Positions 19,040 through 27,916 of a stretch of DNA of 64,000 bases are shown in pieces. The notes beneath the pieces were generated by a model. It was given only the letters and a program-made list of their open reading frames with translations, searched no databases and was not told the DNA's origin. This DNA comes from Cellvibrionaceae bacterium 1162T.S.0a.05 (GTDB lineage Bacteria; Pseudomonadota; Gammaproteobacteria; Pseudomonadales; Cellvibrionaceae): positions 2,136,392 to 2,200,391 of the forward strand of contig LANB01000001.1 of the NCBI GenBank assembly GCA_000964245.1, given 5' to 3'. Within the stretch, counting starts at the first letter, position 1, and each line of letters opens with the position of its first letter. Position numbers and translations under genes: made by a program.

Positions 19040-19056
19040 TAATCATATGATGATTA
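19040..19056. promoter_or_regulatory. Inverted repeat taatcat-atg-atgatta in the divergent regulator intergenic region
   Basis: A perfect 7-3-7 inverted repeat between the ToxR-like gene (start 18980) and the LuxR-type gene (start 19198). Its position between two divergent regulators makes it a candidate operator for one of them. The binding protein is not known. Confidence 0.45.
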
Positions 19057-19197
19057 AAGTAAAAAGTGTGATCTGTGTCACACAATAAAGCGTCCCCAGG
19101 TTTGCCTCATAAGAATTCAAAAGCTGCTCAGGCTCCCTCAAAGGCATTCGTTCAGATTGCTTACCTGATTTACGTTAGCCAAATCCGGGAGGGAGTA

Positions 19198-19983
19198 ATG
19201 AGTGAGGGTGAATTAGTCGATTTAAATTTATTAGCGGTAGAACACAAAGTGGTGTTCTCGATTGAAAAAGTATTGCCAGGTCATCAGCAGGTGAATGCCG
19301 AGCTGCTTGCACAGGCCTTATACGATGTGAGCTCCGTAGACGAAATACTGTCATTGTGGCCATTGGTTAGCCGGGCCTTCCACCTGGATTACACGCATGC
19401 GATGGTGGCTGAATCGCTGGGGCTTGGTAAATACCGTATTCATCATTTCGTGAGCACAAAAGACGAGGCGTTTGCCGATAGCGATCTACAAGCCGCATTT
19501 TTGGACGAGCTGAACCACGATCCTTTCATTAAATACGGCTTGAATTCCAGCCGCTGTAAAATTTGGACAGACGAGAAAAGTGCCGGGCCGGAATTGAGCA
19601 TATGCGTATGCCCCTGGCGTCATGCATCGGGCAGTTTTGGTTTGCTTAAATGCTCAACGAAGGACGAGAGTGTTGCCAATGGTTTGGCTGCCGCCCTCGC
19701 TTTTATTGCGCCTTATTTACTCGAAAATTTGAGTGTACTTGTCGCCAATGAAGGCCGGGCAAACTGTAAATTATTAACGGAACGGGAATTATCGGTTCTC
19801 GATTGCTTTTCCGAAGGCATGGCCGCGCAGGATGTTGCGAAGCGCCTGGGTATTTCAGTACACACTGTGGTTGCGCACACAAAAAATATTTATCGCAAAC
19901 TCGGCGTCAAAAACCGCCAGCAAGCGATTGTGAGAGCGCGCGAAGACTTTTTAAGGCAAAACAAACATTTGAGTGTTGCCTAA
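19198..19983 (+). CDS. LuxR-type transcriptional regulator (paralog 2)
   Basis: 261 residues from the ATG at 19198, which has an excellent RBS (ggagggagta); an open frame extends upstream without support. It has the same architecture as the gene at 16049: an unusual sensor-like domain with YGLNSSRCKIW and PWRHASGSFGLLKC, then a LuxR HTH (LTERELSVLDCFSEGMA, HTKNIYRKLGVKNRQQAI). It is transcribed away from the ToxR-like gene and followed by a terminator shared with metE. The duplication suggests that the two LuxR proteins recognise the same or similar DNA but may differ in ligand. Confidence 0.86.
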   Translation: MSEGELVDLNLLAVEHKVVFSIEKVLPGHQQVNAELLAQALYDVSSVDEILSLWPLVSRAFHLDYTHAMVAESLGLGKYRIHHFVSTKDEAFADSDLQAAFLDELNHDPFIKYGLNSSRCKIWTDEKSAGPELSICVCPWRHASGSFGLLKCSTKDESVANGLAAALAFIAPYLLENLSVLVANEGRANCKLLTERELSVLDCFSEGMAAQDVAKRLGISVHTVVAHTKNIYRKLGVKNRQQAIVRAREDFLRQNKHLSVA

Positions 19984-20008
19984 TACTCTGAATGCTGAAT
20001 ACTGAAGG

Positions 20009-20036
20009 AAAAAAGGAGCCGTAAGGCTCCTTTTGT
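20009..20036. terminator. Bidirectional terminator between the LuxR gene and metE
   Basis: Stem ggagcc/ggctcc (20015-20020, 20025-20030), loop gtaa, with AAAA before and TTTT after, placed between convergent genes. Confidence 0.85.
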
Positions 20037-20038
20037 TG

Positions 20039-22336
20039 TCAGGCAAAGGCAGAATTTTGGCGGTGTTGATTGCGAAGGTTCTGGCTTGCATTCACCATCT
20101 CTTGTAAGGCCTTTCGCGTTTCTTCCCACCCTCGGGTTTTTAATCCACAATCCGGGTTCACCCACAATTGTTGCCACGGCAGATGCTTTTGCGCGCGAAG
20201 AATCAGTTGGCTCATGTCGTTTTCATTCGGTACGTTGGGGCTGTGTATGTCGTACACGCCCGGCCCAATGCCATTGGGGTAATTAAAATCAGCAAAGGCT
20301 TCCAGTAACTTCATTTTCGATCGTGAGGTTTCAATGGTAATGACATCGGCATCCAGGGCCGCAATGCTTTCAATAATGTCATTGAATTCGGAGTAGCACA
20401 TATGGGTATGAATTTGGGTGCTATCTTCGACACAGCAAGTGGCGAGTTTAAAAGCGTGTACTGCCCATGTCAGGTAAGCGGACCAATCTGCTTTACGCAG
20501 GGGCAAGCCTTCACGCAAGGCGGGTTCATCAACCTGAATAATGCTGACACCGGCTTGCTCCAGTTCCTGAACTTCTGCACGCAGGGCCAGGGCGATTTGT
20601 TGTGCAGTGCGAGATCTCGGTTGGTCATCGCGCACAAAGGCCCATTGCAATAAGGTGATAGGGCCGGTAAGCATGCCTTTTACCGGTTTTTCTGTTAATG
20701 ATTGCGCATAGCGAATCCAGTCTACGGTCATACTTTGTGTGCGACTGACATCACCATAAATAATCGGGGGTTTAACACACCGGCTGCCGTAGCTTTGAAC
20801 CCAGCCTTTATCGGTAAAAATATAACCGTCGAGTTGCTCACCAAAATATTCGACCATGTCATTGCGCTCAGCCTCGCCGTGAACGAGCACATCCAAACCG
20901 AGTTTTTCCTGTTCCTGAATGGTATAAGCAATTTCCTTACAAATACGCTCTCGATATTCAGCTTCGCTGATGGTGTTTTGTTTATAGGCGCGTCGTACCT
21001 GGCGAATATCTTTTGTTTGCGGAAAAGAGCCAATGGTTGTTGTGGGGTAGGCGGGGAGCTTGAGAAAATCCTGTTGAATTTTTGCGCGCAGCTTAAACGC
21101 AGAGTGTCGTTGGGTGAAGCTTTCGTCGACTTTTTTCAAGTCAGCGAGTACCTCTGCATTGTGCACTTTTGGAGAACGCGCGCGAGCAGTTTGTGCGTCT
21201 GCATTTTCTTGCAGCCGCGTACTGAGTTCGTCGCTGTGTTCCCCATTCAGGGCACGCTTTAAAATCGAAAGCTCTTCGAGTTTTTGTTGCGCGAAAGCCA
21301 GCCAATGGTAAATCTCTTCGTCGATGTCGCTTTCATTGTTGAGATCCACGGGGACATGCAATAAGGAGCAAGACGGTGCGAGCCAGAGTCGATCGCCCAA
21401 TTTATCCTGGCAAGCACGCAACAGTGTGAGCGATTTTTCGAAATCATTTCGCCAAATGTTGCGGCCGTCGACGATACCAATTGACAGGATTTTATGGGGG
21501 GCAAATAAATCGATAACCCGTTTTACATCACTGGCACCGCGGACGGCATCCAGATGTAAGCCAGCAACAGGTAAACGATTTACAATGCCGTAATTTTCCT
21601 TGAGCGGACCAAAGTAACTGGCGAGAAGAATTGAAAGCTGTTTGTTTTGCAAACGGTGATAGCAATATTCAAAACTGTTTTGCCAATTGAGCGGTAAATC
21701 CAGGGCGAGGATGGGTTCATCCAGTTGTACCCAGCGAATATTTTTGGATACCAACAGTTCGAACAATTCGTTGTAAATTTCGATGAGCTGCGGAAGGCGT
21801 GCGAGTTTATCTCCACCATTGCGTTCCTTGCCGAGCCACAAGTAAGTTAGCGGTCCGGGCAGGACAACTTTGAGTTCTGCATGAAGTGATTTGGCTTCCT
21901 CAATGTCGTTTATCAGTTTTTCAGGGTGCAAGCTAAAGCAGGTTTGCTCGTCAAACTCGGGCACCAAATAGTGATAGTTGGTATCAAACCACTTGGTCAT
22001 TTCGCTTGCTGGCAAGGTAAGGGTGTCAGATTGTAAGCCCCGAGCCGCGGCAAAATATCGGTCGATTTCACCCACAGAGAGCTCGCGAAAACGCGTGGGT
22101 AAGTTACCAACAAGCGCACTGGTGTCGAGTATGTGGTCGTAAAGCGAAAAATCCCCCACCGGCAGTAAATCGATACCTGCCGAGAGCTGGCGTTGCCAGT
22201 TTTCGGTTTTAACCCTGTGGGCGACGGCCAGCAGCTCGGCCTCAGTCTGTTCTCCAGCCCAATAGGCTTCGCAGGCAAATTTCAGTTCTCTGTTGCTTCC
22301 AATTCTGGGAAATCCCAGGTTGTGTATGCGGCTCAT
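20039..22336 (-). CDS. metE: Cobalamin-independent methionine synthase
   Basis: About 765 residues. MetE transfers a methyl group from 5-methyltetrahydropteroyl-polyglutamate to homocysteine in the cytoplasm, the last step of methionine synthesis without B12. The N-terminus (MSRIHNLGFPRIGSNRELKF) is typical of the family. Zinc and homocysteine ligands fall in THMCYSEF (H and C near 642-644) and in VNPDCGLKTRGW (C near 730); QVDEPALREG and GEAERNDM are also present. The ATG at 22336 has ggagg five bases upstream and is preferred to one 12 bases earlier. It is divergent from metR with a MetR box between them. Confidence 0.97.
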   Translation of the reverse strand: MSRIHNLGFPRIGSNRELKFACEAYWAGEQTEAELLAVAHRVKTENWQRQLSAGIDLLPVGDFSLYDHILDTSALVGNLPTRFRELSVGEIDRYFAAARGLQSDTLTLPASEMTKWFDTNYHYLVPEFDEQTCFSLHPEKLINDIEEAKSLHAELKVVLPGPLTYLWLGKERNGGDKLARLPQLIEIYNELFELLVSKNIRWVQLDEPILALDLPLNWQNSFEYCYHRLQNKQLSILLASYFGPLKENYGIVNRLPVAGLHLDAVRGASDVKRVIDLFAPHKILSIGIVDGRNIWRNDFEKSLTLLRACQDKLGDRLWLAPSCSLLHVPVDLNNESDIDEEIYHWLAFAQQKLEELSILKRALNGEHSDELSTRLQENADAQTARARSPKVHNAEVLADLKKVDESFTQRHSAFKLRAKIQQDFLKLPAYPTTTIGSFPQTKDIRQVRRAYKQNTISEAEYRERICKEIAYTIQEQEKLGLDVLVHGEAERNDMVEYFGEQLDGYIFTDKGWVQSYGSRCVKPPIIYGDVSRTQSMTVDWIRYAQSLTEKPVKGMLTGPITLLQWAFVRDDQPRSRTAQQIALALRAEVQELEQAGVSIIQVDEPALREGLPLRKADWSAYLTWAVHAFKLATCCVEDSTQIHTHMCYSEFNDIIESIAALDADVITIETSRSKMKLLEAFADFNYPNGIGPGVYDIHSPNVPNENDMSQLILRAQKHLPWQQLWVNPDCGLKTRGWEETRKALQEMVNASQNLRNQHRQNSAFA

Positions 22337-22412
22337 GGCATCCTCCATTCAAGATGGCGGCATCCTATCGAGCACTAACCATGAATTAAAATGGTAATAT
22401 CTCACTTATTAA

Positions 22413-22425
22413 TGAATAATATTCA
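22413..22425. promoter_or_regulatory. MetR binding site (TGAA-N5-TTCA)
   Basis: tgaataatattca matches the established MetR consensus TGAANNNNNTTCA exactly and lies between the divergent metE and metR starts. It probably mediates homocysteine-responsive activation of metE and autorepression of metR, as known from enterobacteria. Confidence 0.8.
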
Positions 22426-22466
22426 TGTATTGGAAAGTGTTCTGGAATCCACAACAGGGTAAGACC

Positions 22467-23342
22467 ATGCTTGAACGGCACCATCTGCAGTTGCTCCTGG
22501 CCCTCGAAAAGGCGGGGAGCCTGACCGCAGCGGCAGAGGCCCTGCATTTAACCCAGTCGGCCTTGTCCCACAGTGTGCGTAAGCTTGAACAGCAGCTGGG
22601 CTTGAGGCTTTGGGAAAAGGAAGGGCGAAAGCTGCGGTTAACACAGGCGGGGAATTACCTCTTGCAACTTGCCCGGCAATTGGAGCCTCGGTTTCTGGAG
22701 AGCGAGCTTGCACTCAAGGCCTTTAGCCAGGGAAAAAAAGGGAAATTGCGAATTGGTATGGAATGCCACCCGTGTTACGAATGGTTAATGACGATTGTGC
22801 CGGCCTACCTCAATGCCTGGCCGGACGTTGATCTGGATGTGATTCAACAGTTTCGTTTCGATGGCCTGGCCGCGTTGGCGAACCATCAAATTGATGCCCT
22901 GATTACCAGTGACCCGATTGCCAGCCCGGATTTCGAGAATGTTCCGGTGCTCGATTACGAGTTATTGCTTGCAGCGAAACGAGACAAGCAGCAAGCGGCG
23001 CCGCGTTTTATCAAGCCTGTTGCCTTGCAGCAGCAAGTGCTTTACACCTTTCCGGTCGAAAAATCCCGTCTTGATGTGTTTACGTATTTTTTAGTGCCCG
23101 CAAAAATTGAGCCCCACGAACATGTGCATGTCGAAACAATCGAAGTGATGTTGCAGCTGGTGGCAAGTGGTCGAGGTGTGTGTACGCTGCCAGATTGGCT
23201 GTTGGCAAAATACCAGCACGACTATAAGTTACACGGGATTCGTCTCGGTGAAAGCGGAGTGAAAAAACAACTCCATCTGGTTTTACGTAAACAGGATATT
23301 ACGCTTGACTACATTGCCGCATTGATCGCAATGGTGAATTAA
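22467..23342 (+). CDS. metR: LysR-type regulator of methionine synthesis, MetR
   Basis: 291 residues from the ATG at 22467. An N-terminal LysR HTH (MLERHHLQLLLALEKAGSLT, then TQSALSHSVRKLEQQLG) is followed by a LysR substrate-binding domain beginning near KLRIGMECHPCYEW, which is typical of MetR, whose co-inducer is homocysteine. The family N-terminus starts MLERHHL, so the in-frame upstream extension is rejected. It is divergent from metE and convergent with cynF; the two stop codons share the four bases ttaa at 23339-23342. Confidence 0.95.
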   Translation: MLERHHLQLLLALEKAGSLTAAAEALHLTQSALSHSVRKLEQQLGLRLWEKEGRKLRLTQAGNYLLQLARQLEPRFLESELALKAFSQGKKGKLRIGMECHPCYEWLMTIVPAYLNAWPDVDLDVIQQFRFDGLAALANHQIDALITSDPIASPDFENVPVLDYELLLAAKRDKQQAAPRFIKPVALQQQVLYTFPVEKSRLDVFTYFLVPAKIEPHEHVHVETIEVMLQLVASGRGVCTLPDWLLAKYQHDYKLHGIRLGESGVKKQLHLVLRKQDITLDYIAALIAMVN

Positions 23343-25219
23343 CTCGCCTCAAACGATTTTTTAAAAACCTCGGGTTTAATTGCGAAGCGTTTAATTCTCG
23401 ATGCGAGTGTGGTGGGCTTGATACCTAACAGCGCCGCCGCACCATTTTCGCCAAACACTTTTCCCTCACAGGTTTTCAATGCGAGCACAATATTGTTGCG
23501 TTCGGCCTCACGACGTTGCTCTTCCGTCATCGTCGCTTCTGAGGGTTTTGCTGAATGGTTGGGGGCTTGCTCGCGGACACCGAGGTCATCAAAGCGTAAG
23601 ACCGAACCCTGGGCGAGAATGACTTGACGTTCAATTATATTTTCCAGCTCCCGCACATTTCCCGGCCAGGGGTATTGGCTTAATACTTCAATTTGCGAAA
23701 GCGGTATTTTCAATCCACTTTTTTTCGCGCGTGTGCTGGCTCGTCGCAGAAAATGTTGTGCGAGTAATGGGATATCATCAATACGTTCTCGAAGGGGGAC
23801 GCTTTCAATCGGAAAGACATTCAGACGAAAATACAAGTCTTCACGAAATTCACCTCGTTCAATTAAATGGGGTAAATCGCGATTGGTTGCTGCAATGATG
23901 CGCACATCGACCTTGCGGGTTTTTGCTTCACCGACGCGCTCAAATTGTTGTTCTTGTAAAACGCGTAGCAGTTTCCCTTGCAGTGCGAGAGGAATTTCGC
24001 CAACTTCATCCAGAAAGAGTGTGCCTCCGTCGGCAAGTTCGAAACGGCCGGGGCGATCACTGTTGGCGCCGGTAAAAGCCCCCTTAACATGCCCGAAAAA
24101 CTCGCTTTCAAACAGTTCATTGGGTATGGCCGCGCAATTAACTCGAATCAGTGAGCGTTGGCTGCGGTCGCTGAGGTCGTGAATGGCGCGAGCAATTAAT
24201 TCCTTCCCGGTGCCAGACTCGCCATTAATCAGTACCGTCGCTTCTGTGGGCGCAACCAATTCAATTTTTTTATGGATCTTCCTGACGGCGATGCTTTTTC
24301 CTACAAATTGGTGATTATTAAATTCCGAAGAAATCTCTTCTTGCAGGTAGGCGTTTTCCATTTCCAGGCGCTGCCTTAAATTATCGACTTCATTCAAGGC
24401 TTCCAATAATTTCTTTTGCGCCAGTTTTTTTTCCGTGACGTCTCGAAAAATGATGACCGCTCCCACAACTTCATTGCCATCTTTAATCGGGGTGCTGGTG
24501 TATTCCACGCTAATGGGTGTTCCCTCTTTACTCCAGAAAACTTCATCATCGACAAAGTTGACCACGCCTTCGCGAAATGCCCGGTAGATCGGGCATTCCA
24601 TAACAGGGTAGTGGTGGCCATCCTTATGATGCGCGTGGATGGTGTAGTGCATGTTTTTTCCCTGCAATTCTTTAGCCTTCCAGCCGAGTATGCGTTCGGC
24701 AGCGGGGTTTAAAAAGGTTGTTAATCCATTGGCATCGACGCCGTAAATGCCTTCACCCGCTGCGTCCAGCAACAAGCGATTTTCACGTTCAAATTCCTGG
24801 AAGACCTTGGCGGTGCGTGTCCAATGGAAAAAACCCTGGTTGTAGTGCTGATTGGCTTCAGCGATATCGCGACGGCGGTGCATTTCACTGAGGTCTTGCA
24901 AAGCCATAACGAGCAAGCAGCGCTGATCAATCAAAATTTTTTGTAGCTGCGTCTCCAGGCTGTGGCGGTCGACCAAACGCTCATGGCTGAAAAACAGGTT
25001 TTCAGATATCGCACTGCCCTCGGTCAGCGCCTGGTCGGTTAACACCAACAGCTGATCAAAACATTCTGCAAAAAGCTGACTCGGTCGCATGGCCACGAGA
25101 TTGGTTTGATGAAAAAGGCTGTGAGCCTTGCGGTTGGCAGAATAGATCTCGTCTGTAAAAGGGCAAAAAATCAACTGGGCAACAGGCGAAAAATCAAAAG
25201 CGAGTTGGTGCGTTTGCAT
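23339..25219 (-). CDS. cynF: Sigma-54-dependent activator of the cyanate genes, CynF-like
   Basis: About 626 residues. Two PAS-like sensory regions (about 4-115 and 150-265, GEGIYGVDANGLTTFLNPAAERILGW) and a short coiled coil lead to an AAA+ domain. The Walker A is GESGTGKE (333-340) and the sigma-54 contact loop GAFTGA is at 380-385; GTLFLDEVGE and PWPGNVRELENII are also visible. A Fis-type HTH closes the protein (ALLGIKPTTLASRIKRF). The ATG at 25219 is chosen for ggag upstream and for the PAS start. It is divergent from a cyanate transport/cyanase operon, matching cynFABDS of Pseudomonas pseudoalcaligenes, where CynF is a sigma-54 activator. The ligand sensed by the PAS domains is not visible. 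Confidence 0.9.
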   Translation of the reverse strand: MQTHQLAFDFSPVAQLIFCPFTDEIYSANRKAHSLFHQTNLVAMRPSQLFAECFDQLLVLTDQALTEGSAISENLFFSHERLVDRHSLETQLQKILIDQRCLLVMALQDLSEMHRRRDIAEANQHYNQGFFHWTRTAKVFQEFERENRLLLDAAGEGIYGVDANGLTTFLNPAAERILGWKAKELQGKNMHYTIHAHHKDGHHYPVMECPIYRAFREGVVNFVDDEVFWSKEGTPISVEYTSTPIKDGNEVVGAVIIFRDVTEKKLAQKKLLEALNEVDNLRQRLEMENAYLQEEISSEFNNHQFVGKSIAVRKIHKKIELVAPTEATVLINGESGTGKELIARAIHDLSDRSQRSLIRVNCAAIPNELFESEFFGHVKGAFTGANSDRPGRFELADGGTLFLDEVGEIPLALQGKLLRVLQEQQFERVGEAKTRKVDVRIIAATNRDLPHLIERGEFREDLYFRLNVFPIESVPLRERIDDIPLLAQHFLRRASTRAKKSGLKIPLSQIEVLSQYPWPGNVRELENIIERQVILAQGSVLRFDDLGVREQAPNHSAKPSEATMTEEQRREAERNNIVLALKTCEGKVFGENGAAALLGIKPTTLASRIKRFAIKPEVFKKSFEAS

Positions 25220-25332
25220 GGTTATTTTTCTCCAGGGCCTGGATAGACGGTGTTGGTTTGAGTGAACGCCTATTTTTCCTGCGGTTTTATTCCAGGTTTT
25301 TGATCTTTTGGTATTCAACTTTGAGGCCAGAA

Positions 25333-25387
25333 TTACGAATTTTCGTATTTGGCGTTTCGATATTTCGTAATTTACGAATTATCGTAA
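25333..25387. promoter_or_regulatory. Upstream activating sequence: array of TTACGAA / TTCGTAA half-sites
   Basis: Perfect palindrome tacgaa-tt-ttcgta at 25334-25347; ttcgtaa-t-ttacgaa at 25364-25378; ttacga-atta-tcgtaa at 25372-25387. At least five half-sites of alternating orientation lie 70-125 bases upstream of a -24/-12 promoter. This is the normal place and form of a bacterial enhancer-binding-protein site, so CynF is the likely ligand (inference). Confidence 0.75.
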
Positions 25388-25455
25388 TTCGTTGGCAGTG
25401 GGGAGTTTTACTAAAGTGCCAGTATTGGCGCGGCCTGTCGCCCGGATTATCAACC

Positions 25456-25470
25456 TGGCACTGTCATTGC
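25456..25470 (+). promoter_or_regulatory. Sigma-54 promoter (-24/-12) of the cyn operon
   Basis: TGGCAC-n5-TTGC at 25456-25470 matches the sigma-54 consensus, with GG (25457-25458) and GC (25469-25470) separated by ten bases. It faces cynA. The expected transcription start is near 25482. Confidence 0.88.
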
Positions 25471-25636
25471 CATAAGAAAAAACGACCCTCGGGCAAATAG
25501 AAAAAACAACGAACGGAATAATCGCTGTGTGTCGGCCATCCCTTGCGGCGGGCATAGCGAGGATAAGAATTTGCGCATTTTTAGTGAGCGCGCACCGAAA
25601 CAATGCAAATACACACATATTAAAGAGGACCTGGGT

Positions 25637-27085
25637 ATGACGATGAAAAGTTTAGGGGATCCCTTCGATTCCAAAATCAGTTTGATTCACGATAGCCGTT
25701 GCAGCTGTGAGCAATGCACAGGTAAGCAATTTGAGCCGGGAACAAAGAGCCACACCGAAGCGCTGGAAGCGCAGGCCGATAAAATGGTGCGTGATACGCG
25801 CCCACGGGAAAGTGAATTCAGTGATGCTGAAGATGTGATGGATCGAGCAATTGAAAGTGCAATTGTGCGCGGTATCTTCGGCCACAATGATGCAAGTCGC
25901 CGCCGTTTTCTTCAGATGGTCGGGGGGGCTTCGCTGGCTGCAGCACTCGGCAGCATTGTACCGCTGGACAAGGTAAAAGCTGCTGCCAAGGACAGCATGG
26001 GCCCCCTGGAAAAGAAAAAATTAAAAGTAGGCTTTGTGCCAATTACCTGCGCAACGCCGATTATTATGGCCCACCCCATGGGGTTTTATGCCAAGCACGG
26101 TCTCGATGTTGAAGTGATTAAAACGGCCGGTTGGGCGGTTGCGCGCGATAAATCACTCAACGGCGAATACGATGCCTCGCACATGCTGACGCCCATGCCC
26201 CTGGCAATGACAATGGGAGCAGGATCAACAGCAACGCCCTACATTATGCCTGCCGTGGAAAACATCAATGGCCAGGCAATTGTCTTGCACGTTAAACACA
26301 AAGACAAGCGCGATCCAAAACAATGGAAAGGGTTTAAATTTGGCGTTCCATTTGATTATTCAATGCATAATTTTTTGCTGCGCTACTACGTGGCTGAATT
26401 CGGTATTGACCCCGATCAGGATATTCAAATTCGGGTGGTACCCCCACCGGAAATGGTTGCCAATTTGCGCGCAGGGAATCTCGATGGCTACCTTTCTCCC
26501 GATCCATTTAATCAGCGTGCGGTGTATGAAAAAGTGGGTTTTATTCATACGCTCACAAAAGACATATGGGAAGGCCACCCTTGTTGTGCGTTTGCGTGCA
26601 GTCAAAAATTTGCTACCGAAATGCCCAATACTTACGGCGCACTGTTTAAAGCCATTGTCGACGCGACACATTATTCTGCGAAGGCAGAAAACCGCGATGA
26701 AATTTCAAAAGCCATTGCGCCGACGAACTATTTAAATCAACCAGAAATTGTCATCAAGCAAGTTCTAACGGGCCGTTATGTGGATGGGCTCGAACAAAAA
26801 GTTCACGATGTTCCTGACCGAATTGATTTCGATCCCTTCCCCTGGCATTCCATGGCCGTATGGATTCTTACCCAAATGAAGCGCTGGGGTTATATCGAAG
26901 GCGATGTGGACTACAAAGCGATTGCCGAACAGGTTTATGTGGCAACGGAAACCGGCAAGGTCATGAAAGATCTTGGCTACGAGCCGCCGAGCAAAACCTA
27001 TGAGAACTACACCATCATGGGTAAGGAGTTTGATTACACCAAGCCCGAGGAATACATCAAAAGTTTTGCGATAAAAAGGAGTTAG
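25637..27085 (+). CDS. cynA: Cyanate/nitrate ABC transporter substrate-binding protein (NrtA/CynA family)
   Basis: 482 residues from the ATG at 25637 (gagga upstream). The binding domain of the NrtA/CmpA type starts near KLKVGFVPITCATPIIMAHPMGFY and includes PYIMPAVENINGQAI. A twin-arginine signal (SRRRFLQMVGG, R88-R90) sits unusually far in, after an N-terminal extension with a CxCxxC cluster (C22, C24, C27). The protein should bind cyanate (or nitrate) in the periplasm and deliver it to CynB/CynD; the cyanase gene downstream argues for cyanate. First gene of an operon with very short gaps. Confidence 0.9.
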   Translation: MTMKSLGDPFDSKISLIHDSRCSCEQCTGKQFEPGTKSHTEALEAQADKMVRDTRPRESEFSDAEDVMDRAIESAIVRGIFGHNDASRRRFLQMVGGASLAAALGSIVPLDKVKAAAKDSMGPLEKKKLKVGFVPITCATPIIMAHPMGFYAKHGLDVEVIKTAGWAVARDKSLNGEYDASHMLTPMPLAMTMGAGSTATPYIMPAVENINGQAIVLHVKHKDKRDPKQWKGFKFGVPFDYSMHNFLLRYYVAEFGIDPDQDIQIRVVPPPEMVANLRAGNLDGYLSPDPFNQRAVYEKVGFIHTLTKDIWEGHPCCAFACSQKFATEMPNTYGALFKAIVDATHYSAKAENRDEISKAIAPTNYLNQPEIVIKQVLTGRYVDGLEQKVHDVPDRIDFDPFPWHSMAVWILTQMKRWGYIEGDVDYKAIAEQVYVATETGKVMKDLGYEPPSKTYENYTIMGKEFDYTKPEEYIKSFAIKRS

Positions 27086-27088
27086 ACC

Positions 27089-27913
27089 ATGCCGCTGAAT
27101 ATGCGAGCAGCGTTGGTTTCGGTCGCGATTTTATTTGTGTGGTTGCTCTTGTGGGAGAGCGCCACACCGGTGCCGGAAGCCACTGAAGCCCTGTCGGAAT
27201 TTGAATTGCTAATGGGTGGGGCAGACCAGGAAGCGCGCGTACCACCGCCCTCCAAAGTGGTGGGGCATGCCTGGGATGAATTATCCAACCCTTTTTATGA
27301 TGCGGGTCCGAACGATAAAGGCATCGGTATTCAATTGGGTTATTCGCTCTATCGCGTGCTAACGGGCTATTTGGCGGCGGCGCTCATCGCTATCCCTCTG
27401 GGTTTTGTGATTGGGATGTCGCCACTCATGTATAAGGCCTTGAACCCTTTTATCCAGGTTTTACGCCCCATCTCGCCGCTTGCCTGGATGCCGTTGGCCC
27501 TATTCATTATCAAGGACTCTGAAAAGTCGGCCATCTTCGTTATTTTTATTTGTTCAATTTGGCCAATGCTTATAAACACCGCATTCGGTGTCGCCAATGT
27601 TCGGGGAGATTGGCTGCGTGTTGCCAAAACCCATGAACTCGGCCCACTTTCGACAGCTTTTAGAGTGATCCTGCCCGCGGCTGCGCCAACAATTTTAACG
27701 GGTATGCGTATTTCTATCGGTATTGCCTGGTTGGTTATTGTCGCCGCTGAAATGTTAGTGGGCGGGACCGGCATTGGTTACTACGTGTGGAACGAATGGA
27801 ATAACCTGGATTTGAATTCAGTGATTTTTTCCATCCTGATGATTGGCGTTGTTGGCATGTTGCTTGATTTGGCGCTGTCGGCAGTTTCCCGCTTGGTGCA
27901 GTACCAGGAGTAA
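27089..27913 (+). CDS. cynB: Cyanate/nitrate ABC transporter permease (NrtB/CynB family)
   Basis: 274 residues with several membrane helices and the binding-protein-dependent permease EAA-type loop (VAKTHELGPLSTAFRVILPAAAPTILTGMRISIGIAW). It forms the inner-membrane channel of the cyanate transporter with CynD. The gene starts 3 bases after the cynA stop with aaggag as RBS and is followed 3 bases later by cynD. Confidence 0.92.
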   Translation: MPLNMRAALVSVAILFVWLLLWESATPVPEATEALSEFELLMGGADQEARVPPPSKVVGHAWDELSNPFYDAGPNDKGIGIQLGYSLYRVLTGYLAAALIAIPLGFVIGMSPLMYKALNPFIQVLRPISPLAWMPLALFIIKDSEKSAIFVIFICSIWPMLINTAFGVANVRGDWLRVAKTHELGPLSTAFRVILPAAAPTILTGMRISIGIAWLVIVAAEMLVGGTGIGYYVWNEWNNLDLNSVIFSILMIGVVGMLLDLALSAVSRLVQYQE

Positions 27914-27916
27914 GGC

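Larger units (their letters stand above)
25220..25636. other. Divergent control region cynF / cynA
   Basis: 417 bp with no gene. From left to right it holds an array of TTACGAA-type half-sites (25333-25387), then a -24/-12 promoter (25456-25470), then a leader of about 155 bases before cynA. Confidence 0.8.

Noticed and set aside
19085-19197. An upstream in-frame extension of the second LuxR-type gene
   Set aside because: The ATG at 19198 has a strong RBS; the extension overlaps the divergent promoter region and lacks one.
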